Positions 53,161 to 61,800 of a stretch of DNA of 64,000 bases are shown piece by piece (position 1 is the stretch's first letter; every line of letters starts with the position of its first letter). Below the pieces are notes generated by a model. That model was given only the letters and a program-made list of their open reading frames with translations, searched no databases and was not told where the DNA came from. Origin of the DNA: Faecalicatena orotica (GTDB taxonomy: Bacteria > Bacillota > Clostridia > Lachnospirales > Lachnospiraceae); assembly GCF_003149245.1 (NCBI RefSeq), contig NZ_QGDL01000001.1, positions 275,089-339,088 on the forward strand, written 5' to 3'. Both the position numbers and the translations under genes were made by a program.

Positions 53161-55317
53161 TTAAGGATTCTTCCTGTTTTTCCACGTCACCCACACTGCA
53201 CTTGCAATGCATATGGATGAATAGCATCCGCTGATCATCCCGACCAGCATAGGCAGTGCAAATACTTTGATTGATTCTATATTATAGATGACCGCAAATA
53301 CCAGCACAATTGCCACACAGAGCACTGTCGTGAATGCTGTGTTCACTGACCGCCCCAGTGTTTCCGTGATACTTCTGTTGACCAGAGGCACAAGCCCTTC
53401 TTTCGTGTGTGTTTTCATATGTTCCCTGATCCTGTCATATAGGACGATGGTGTCATTGATCGAATATCCAATGATCGTCAGGGTTACCGATACAAACGCA
53501 TCGTTCAAAGGTATTTTGCACACACCGAATACTAAAAATACAATAAACACATCGTGCATCAGTGCGATCACTCCGGACACGCCCGCAGAAAGCCCTGACA
53601 GCGCAGAGAAACGGATCCTGATGTACACCACGATAAACAATGCAGCAAGGACGATGGCGATCACTGAGTTTTTCAGTGCGCGTGCCCCAATATACGGTTC
53701 CACCGCATAAGTCTCGGATGACTGGTATTTCTGATCCGGCTCTGTTTCCTGTATCGTTTTTAGTACCTTCGCCTGTTCTTCTGGTGTGATTCCCTGATTG
53801 CCTCCCAGATTAAGTACCAGTTTTTTCTGCCCGGAGACAAAATCTTCTCCTGCCTGTGCACTGACCGGACGGCTCAGAACCGCCTCCACCGCCGCAGATG
53901 TCTTACTGATATCCGGAGTCTTGTCACACGTGTATTTTAAGATGACTCCGCCCGTAAACTGGGTATCCAGTGTCACACCCCGGACTGCACTGATGACCGT
54001 GCCCGTCAGAAGCACAGCGGCAGTAAAGAGAAAGATGGCCTTTCTTTTGCCAAGAAAATCAATCGGCTTTTTCACTTTCTTTATATAGAACAACTTCTGG
54101 TTCTGGAACTTCGGATAAAGGAGTACTGAACTCAACATCGTCCTTGACAGCCAGACACCAGCTACTAAATTGATCAGTACCCCTGACAGCAGGGTATACC
54201 CAAAGCTCAGCATCGTTCCTGAACCAAATATCATCAGGATCACCGCAACTGCCGCCGTTGTTACATTTCCGTCCAGCACCGATGAAAAAGCATTTTTATA
54301 TCCTTTTCTCACGGCCGTTCTCAGGCTGCTGCCCTTCTGGATTTCCTCACCGATGCGCTCGCTTATGATGACATTGGCATCCACGGCCATTCCCAGGGAC
54401 AAAATCAGTCCGGCGATCCCGGGAAGAGTCAGGGTATACTGCGGAACCGAAAGTGCCAGTACCTGAAGGCTCATCTGGAATACCAGCGCCAGACACGCAA
54501 TGAATCCCGGAAGCCGGTAATACAGGATCATAAAGATACAGACGAGAATAAATGCAGTCGCGGCCGCCATTGTCATGGCTCTCAATGCACCGCTTCCCAG
54601 AGTCGGACTGATTGTATTATAGTTGGTTGTCTTCAGGGAAAACGGCAGCGCACCAGCATTGATTTTCTCCGAAAGTGCCTTGGCATCCTCCTGAGATTTC
54701 ATGCCGTTGATAACAGCTTCTCCTCCCTGAATTGCTTCCTGCACGACTGGGTTGGAGATCATATCTTCATCCATATATATCCCAATTGGCTGCCCTGTCA
54801 GTTCTTTTGTTGCCTTATAAAAATCATCGGCCCCTGTTTTATCAAACTGGAGAGATACCTCATAGGCTCCCGTCTGCTGGTTCTTTACAACGGAACTGTC
54901 TGCCACGTGCTGACCTTCTACCAGAACCTTCCCCTGCGGATCACGGAAAGTCAGCCTCGCCGTTTCTCCCAGCTCTGCGATTGCAGACTCCGGATTAAAT
55001 TCTTTCTCATCCGATTTCCACGGGAACCTGACGATGATATTTCCATGCTCTTTATCAACCGTAACTTCCCTATCCAGAATATTCTGTGCATCCAGCCTGT
55101 TTTCTATAACAGTTCTGGCGGACTCCATATCTTCCGCTGACGGAATTCCTTTCACTCCTTCCGGCTCGAAAACAGCCTCTACACCGCCCCGGATATCAAT
55201 CCCGAAACGCATATCTTTTGCGCCCTTAAAGTCACTGCCCAGCCCGAAAATGGCAGCATAAAGGAATACTGCAATTACACACAGCACAATCCATATATTT
55301 CTTTTATTTACTTTCAA
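53161..55317 (-). CDS. secDF: Protein-export membrane protein SecDF (fused)
   Basis: A 718-residue fusion of SecD (about 1-400) and SecF (about 420-718), together 12 membrane helices. It uses the proton gradient to pull exported proteins through the Sec channel. The outside P1 domain follows the first helix (FGIDIRGGVEAVFEPEG). The fourth-helix signatures are seen in both halves, as GMAVDANVIISERIGEEI and GYSINDTIVLYDRIREH. The start is a TTG at 55317, 8 nt after GGAGG; no ATG is near. A small membrane protein gene precedes it by about 30 nt. Confidence 0.95.
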   Translation of the reverse strand: MKVNKRNIWIVLCVIAVFLYAAIFGLGSDFKGAKDMRFGIDIRGGVEAVFEPEGVKGIPSAEDMESARTVIENRLDAQNILDREVTVDKEHGNIIVRFPWKSDEKEFNPESAIAELGETARLTFRDPQGKVLVEGQHVADSSVVKNQQTGAYEVSLQFDKTGADDFYKATKELTGQPIGIYMDEDMISNPVVQEAIQGGEAVINGMKSQEDAKALSEKINAGALPFSLKTTNYNTISPTLGSGALRAMTMAAATAFILVCIFMILYYRLPGFIACLALVFQMSLQVLALSVPQYTLTLPGIAGLILSLGMAVDANVIISERIGEEIQKGSSLRTAVRKGYKNAFSSVLDGNVTTAAVAVILMIFGSGTMLSFGYTLLSGVLINLVAGVWLSRTMLSSVLLYPKFQNQKLFYIKKVKKPIDFLGKRKAIFLFTAAVLLTGTVISAVRGVTLDTQFTGGVILKYTCDKTPDISKTSAAVEAVLSRPVSAQAGEDFVSGQKKLVLNLGGNQGITPEEQAKVLKTIQETEPDQKYQSSETYAVEPYIGARALKNSVIAIVLAALFIVVYIRIRFSALSGLSAGVSGVIALMHDVFIVFLVFGVCKIPLNDAFVSVTLTIIGYSINDTIVLYDRIREHMKTHTKEGLVPLVNRSITETLGRSVNTAFTTVLCVAIVLVFAVIYNIESIKVFALPMLVGMISGCYSSICIASAVWVTWKNRKNP

Positions 55318-55345
55318 AGTAAAGTCCTCCTATTCTATTTTCATT

Positions 55346-55771
55346 TTAAGAATAAAAGAACCCCTTCTTTTTTCCATCCCTTAACTGGAGTATTCGTATC
55401 TGATGCATGGCATAGCTCTGAAAAGCCATGCTGACAGACTGAATGGCAGACCACACTCTTCCATCCGGCAGAAATAAAAGCATTGAGAAAACTAAAAAAA
55501 GATTAAAGAAAATCAGGACAGACTCTTCTTCCGGTCTGCCCGTTCTGATACTTGAGACATTTCTTGATTCTGCTGCCGGCAGGACATCGGGCATGCCCGA
55601 AGCCAAACGGTTCCCTGAATCTAGAACCGTCTGCTCACTGCCGGAGCCTGTTTCAGACTGCACATGGTTTGTTACATTATGCGGCCTGCGGTCACTCTCA
55701 ATAAAAAGGCATAGGAGCACAATCTGTACCAGAACTATAATTTTCATTAATTTTATTGCCTTAGTCTTCAT
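55346..55771 (-). CDS. Small hypothetical membrane protein upstream of secDF
   Basis: A 141-residue protein not recognised as any family. It has an N-terminal hydrophobic helix (about 8-25), a polar Ser/Glu-rich stretch (26-82) and a second helix (about 84-102), with a basic C-terminus. A strong AAAGGAGGAG lies just before the ATG, and a good promoter lies 40-70 nt upstream. These support it as real although an open frame also exists on the other strand. It is followed by secDF on the same transcript. Confidence 0.6.
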   Translation of the reverse strand: MKTKAIKLMKIIVLVQIVLLCLFIESDRRPHNVTNHVQSETGSGSEQTVLDSGNRLASGMPDVLPAAESRNVSSIRTGRPEEESVLIFFNLFLVFSMLLFLPDGRVWSAIQSVSMAFQSYAMHQIRILQLRDGKKKGFFYS

Positions 55772-55810
55772 AGTGCTCCTCCTTTACCTTTTTATTCGAT
55801 CTATAGGTTC

Positions 55811-55839
55811 ATTATAACGAGTCTTCCCTCTCCGCACAA
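55811..55839 (-). promoter_or_regulatory. Promoter of the small membrane protein-secDF unit, TTGTGC-17-TATAAT
   Basis: On the minus strand, -35 TTGTGC (55834-55839) and a consensus -10 TATAAT (55811-55816) are 17 bp apart. A 12-bp palindrome, TATTAATTAATA (55841-55852), lies directly upstream of the -35 box and could be an UP element or operator. Confidence 0.65.
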
Positions 55840-55890
55840 CTATTAATTAATAGCATACACTCTTCCCACTATAGGTGTGCAATGATTATT

Positions 55891-58800
55891 TTACTCTAAT
55901 AAGGTTGCACTTACCTTGAAATCCGACCTAAGAATGAATTTTACATTCAGGTTTGAAAAGTGCAGTATCTGCCGCTCCCCATTGCGCTGATATACTTTTA
56001 AATCGAACAGAAGCCCGCAACAGTTAGTAACAGGTTTTTCTTCTTTATACCAGAAATACAAATCTGCTCCCAGATTCTCTATAAATATCCGAGATCTGCC
56101 TGATTCGTCTGTGGTTTCTGTCATGGGAAGAAGTGTCACAGGAAGCAGTATCCTGGGCTGCTCTTTCCCTTTATCCAGACCGTAATAGTACGATACCGAC
56201 AGCACCACCGTCAGATATTCATTTTCCAACTGCAGGGCATCAAACAGAAGAGATACTGCCCTTTCCATATGGCTCTGTGTGATTGCCTCTGACTCCACGG
56301 TTCCCAGAAGGTATTCTCCTGTATACTCACCTGAAACCCCCAATGCAGGAATGGAGACAAACGGGGTCCGGTATATAAATTCTTCACAGACAGGGAGATA
56401 TTTTCCCCTAGTTTTGTCAAACAGCAAATTCTGGTTGCGTACAATTCTCACCTGAGGCTCTGCCTGGGCGCACTGGTAAAGAGGAAGACATTTCATTACA
56501 AATCGAATCTCTGTCTCTCCTGAACTTTCCTCTCTCTCAATTTCCAGAAGAGGAGTCTGTATATGCATCTTTTCTAAAAATTCCAGACCTTCCTCACTTG
56601 ATTCCAGCCTGAACTGAAATCCGGAAGGTGTCATGGTTCCCCGGACACTGCATGAATATGCCTGCCCGCCAGCAGGATTGTCCCCGTTTAATATCTGTGC
56701 TCCCCCTTCCAGCCATTCCTTCCACACCCCAGCTGCATGCTCCGCCAACTCTGCAAAGCTGGTATATGCGTTCCTGTAAAGAATCTCATTCGGTGACTTA
56801 AGTCCATCCCAGAGTGCCTCTTTTACCAAACTATATTCTGCTAAAACATCAAATAAATCCTGTTCCAAAAGCGCATACTTAAGAGTGGAAAGACTCTCAA
56901 ACACAACACGGATAAGCAAGGTATCTTGTTCTCTCCAGAGATATCTCAAAGACAAACTGTAATCCCATCCTGCTCTCGGACTCATATGGTCTAACGTTCT
57001 CCCCCTGTCCATTTCTGACTCTGAAAATCCTATTCTGCAACTATGTCGCTCCAAAACAGGAGGCTGGGGACATGACTTCAACGGATTGGGAAGATCAATG
57101 TCAGATTCCAACAAATGTTTTCTGTCTTTTGGCACCGGAAGTTCTATAGGGGTTACAAATTTCAGCCACTTTGAGCTTTCATATCCTCCATCCTTCTCGA
57201 TATGATATTCCAGCTCAGGCATTAGGATATCCGCTGTCAAAGGAATACTCTTCCCTCGAAAACTATTAGTGAAAAATAAATAAATCTCTTCTTTTGATGT
57301 ATCTGCCTTCCCCATTGTGACCTGCGTATCTGTGAGTCCCTCTTTCGTCATAGCCGTCAACCGGCAGTGTTCTTTTGCCTTCATAGTTAAATGGAATCCA
57401 GCGATAACATCCATAAGATATCCGTCTTTTAAAGAACGTTTCAGCCTGTCCGCCACATTCTTTTTTAGTTCTGTCCCCCCTGGACGTCCTTCCGGCCTGA
57501 GCGGCATAACCTGTTCTGCTATGGCCTCCGCCAGCCTGCCTTTTGCCTCTACAAGGCGGTTCATACTGTCTCTGCAAAGCAGACCGGCTCTCAGAACCTG
57601 TTCTGGCAGAAGAAGCGACTCCAAATCTTCTAAAAAGCTGACAGCCCAGATTTCCATATCCACATCCGAAATGTCCCGGTTAGTAAACAAAATGTCAAAA
57701 GTTTTATCCCCCAGAAGGCTCCTGACTTTTGCCCTGCGGCTGAGCAGGCCAGGGTATAAAGGTCTCAGCGCATAAAATTCCGGTGCCTCCACCTTGTTTT
57801 CCTGATTTTCGCCATAATAATAAGTAAAGTTTTGTATTCCCAACTCTTTTAAAAAGCCGTCCCTGCCATATGTAATCCCGTAGAATTCACTATCTCCCTG
57901 GGCTTTCCGGGCAAACAGCAGGCCCGGGAGCACTCTGGATGCTTCCTCACAGAAAGAAATCGAACTCTCTTCACAGCGAGGCCAGACTACCGAACTCCCT
58001 TCTCTCACCGCAGGTTCTTTTGCCAATCCCGCATCTCTTTTCACTGTCAGTACTCCCTTTAACTTAAAAACACTGTCCGGCAGCGGGTATTTGTCCAAAT
58101 CCAATAAAAAATCAAGATGCCATGTTTCCGGTTTTGGAATTTCTTCTCCCTCTAAATAGCATGCAAGGGCATCTGCATATTCTCTGAGGAGTTCCAGGTA
58201 CGTCTTATCTCCCTGCTTCAGCTCCGAGAACCGATAGGAGGCATCATTAACTGGAGAATCCAGTTCCACTTCAATATCCTCACATTGAAGCTGCCAGAAG
58301 GCTTTCCTCTGAAACTGTGCCAGCTCCTCTCCCCACTTTTCTTCAAAAGAAGTTTCAAAATACAGACGAAGTACAGGGGACTCCACAGTCCCTGTAATCT
58401 CATAAGAAAGACCTGCTCCGGCCCATTGGCCTGTACCAATCAGGACATCATTGTAACTGGGTACAAATCCCGTTTCTCCCATTTCCAGGAAATTTCCCAG
58501 AACATCTCTGACTTCCAGAGCGATTTTTCCCGGTTTTCCCACAGCAAGATAAGGATTTTCCTGCCCTTTTCCTGAAATATACCTGTAAACAGGTACAACA
58601 GGACGGTATATCCACCTCCCATTCTCTTCACTGGGAACTATGGGCGCCGATAAGTTGCTTCCCTCATACCGCCCGGATACTTCCCGCAGCTGATAACCGA
58701 CTATCTGGTACAACCTGCGCATATAAGCTTCCGGGGTATCTTCTTCAGGAGGAACAGACGCATCAGTTGAAAGGCCGATACATCCCACAGGAAACCGGGG

Positions 58801-61800
58801 AATCATTATCTGCTGTTCCAAATCCGTTGTCATCAACGTAAGAGTCTTTTTCTTTCCCGAAGAGACTCTGGTAACAGCACAGTTTACATATGCCGCAATT
58901 GGGGAATATTCCATGCATTCCACCAGCAGCCACAAAGTCCCCCCACCGTCTTCATTGAAAATATCTCTGGGCAGTGTACCATTATCTGCCGTTTTCAGCC
59001 TGAAATAATAACCTCCGCCGCCTACTGTACTGCACTCCCACAAAAGCCGCAGCATATCTTTTGGCTGCGTCAAATCAGCAGTATAAGAACCTGTTCCTGC
59101 CTCTGACAGAACACCCAGAGGCTCCATATGGGTTTCCACAGAAAGATTTGTCTTAGCCAGAAAAGATTCCTCGGCAGACCACTCATATTCCTGAAAATTC
59201 TGCTCTCCTTTACTGACCTCAGATGCCTGATACATAAAATGAAGTTCTGCTCCTGTAAGTCCCAGAAGTTCATGGAGAATCAGACGTTTCCCGGCATCTG
59301 CACCATAGACGTTAAATATTCCTTCCTCCTGACACAACCCGATTTCCAAAGGGATCAGACATCCCCACATGGCACTCTTTTGGATACCTTCTTCATCCCT
59401 CAGCTGCGGTGCGCTCTTGCCTGTATGCAGCACTTCTTCCATAGCTTCGGAAAATTTCTGAATGGTAAAGACTTCCTGCCCTCTGTAATAAGATGCCGTC
59501 TTTGAAATAGTAAAATATTGGGGTGACACTAAAAAATCCTCCATTTGGATGAACGCCTTTGGCAAGGCTGAAAAATCCCCGGCAGGAAGCTTTTTGGCAA
59601 TCTCCTCCCATAACATGGTTATCTGCTTCTCTCCCTGTTCCACCCATGTACAATTTGGCTCTAAAGAAGCCACCTTCAAAGCCACATCTTTATTTTCTAT
59701 GGCAAACTGCTGTCCAAGTGCCTGATAGAGGGGTACAAGCCTCTCCCCCACACGGTTTTGGGTACACGGATCTAACACTTTCAGACCCTGCAGCAAAAAG
59801 CGGGAAAGCATGGAACCAACCACAGATGCCTGTTCCCCGATCTGCCTTTCAATCTCCTCCTTTTTGATGAGGGCAGCTTCCTTAACCTGTATTCTCTGTC
59901 CTGGTTTTAATACACCGTTCTCTGATACAGCCTGTTCCAGTTCAATAAGAGTACAGGGAAGCTCTTCCAACACCTGGGACACGGTAACCGTACCTGCCGT
60001 ATGATATACTGCATTGGGAATGATGACAGGAGTATTGGCTTTTAATATTCTGGCCTGAAAAATCTTATTCTGGGGTCCGCTTCCCTCTTTGCTGTCCGGA
60101 TAAAGTCTGGCACAAAGTCCGGCAAGGTCTAAATCCCGGTATACTATAACCTCTGGCACATAAAAATGAACCTCTGGATGGTACTCCTCTTTCGGATTCC
60201 GGTTACAGATATCATCATAAAAATCATCCCACTTCTGCCATTCTCCTCTCTCTGCATGAAACAAAGACAAGTACTGACCGATTCTCACAGGTGTGTCTCC
60301 GCACAGGGTATAATACCCCCTTTCTCTGCCAGGAAGATTCAGCTTCCTTCCTCCATAAGCTGTCTCTTCCCAGTCCATAGCCAACCCTGGATTCATATTC
60401 AGCACCTCTTGTGCATAGAACATATCCTCCGGAATGTACTCCTCATAAAAGCGTACAAAAATCACAGCCGCCGCCTCCTTCAAAGAAAGCTGCGCCACAC
60501 TGTTGTCAAAAATCCCCTCTCCAAAAAGGATCCCGCTTCCCTGCTGCAGAAGAAAAGTAACATGTTTCACAGATTCCCAGATTTCATTTATGTCTGCCCC
60601 ATATCTCCTGCGAATATCTTCAAGGGTATCTCCATCCTTCACATTATACTCAAGCGATGGAAAACGTAAAATTTTCCCATCTGAAAATACAAGATTTTGA
60701 TTTTGATACAGCAAATCTGATACAGAAACCTGAAATTCTTCCGAAGTCTCCAGAATTCCTTTTTCTGTACTGCACTGCTGGTAAATATCATGGATTCTTC
60801 CGATTATCTCCCTTAAAAACATACGGAAATAATCCTGAAAAAATGCTTTCGCAACAGACATAGTACCATCTGTACTTCCTGTTTCCCTTCTTCCGTCCTC
60901 TTTATAAGAGGGGTCTGGATTTAACTGTGTGAAGTATCTGGTCATCTCATTAAAATAATTCTCATCCACCAGAATTTCTTCCCAGTACCTGACCGTTTTT
61001 TCATGTCCCTCTGAACCAAAAGTAAGCGCCAGTGAAGGAAGCATGGGAAATATATACCCCTCCCTTTCATCCTGTAAGCCACTTTCCTCTAACCTGCAGA
61101 TATCATAGGTCACAGAGAGATTTTTCCCCAGAAACCCTTCCAAAACCTCATATGTCATAGTGTCAGCCAGCTCCATTGATAATCCATAAGCCTCATGGCT
61201 GTCCACAGAATCACCTGGAAAATGTGATAAAATCCACTCTGTCAGAAGAGAGGTAAGCCGGCTTAGTCCCTCAGTATCCATCATCATTAAAAATGCTGCC
61301 CCGTACTGCTGTTCTCCGTTAATGGAAGGTTCCTGTATATAAAACATAGGGACGATTTCCAGATGAACTACTCTCGCCTCTATCTGCCTCACCTGAAGGC
61401 GCCCTGCCATCCGACGGGCCTGCACCGGCTGAAGCATTCTATTATCCCCTTCTTCTATCCAGGGGGCCGGCTGGTCCTCACCCATTGTAAAAGTCACATG
61501 CTGATGGAAAGAGAAAGAAAATTTAATTTTTATAAACAATATTTTAATGCTTGCCTGCAGCTTAAGTGACAAATCCACCTCCACCAGAGTCTTTTTATAC
61601 GCCTGCAGGGTGAGAGCTGCCCAAGCTGATACCTCTGCGGAAGCCTGTATAGTGATAATCTTGAAATCAACACTCAGAAAAAGGCGTCCGGCTACTCCGG
61701 CCACTGCTTTTACATAATAATAAGTATCTTCTTTTCCTGTATCTTTTTCATGGAAAACAGCCGCCACTCCTTCAAAGATACCGAAAACCTCTAAGGATAC

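Noticed and set aside
55443-55817. Plus-strand open frame of 124 codons opposite the small membrane protein gene
   Set aside because: No ribosome binding site or promoter in the right place, and it lies wholly opposite a minus-strand frame with good start signals.
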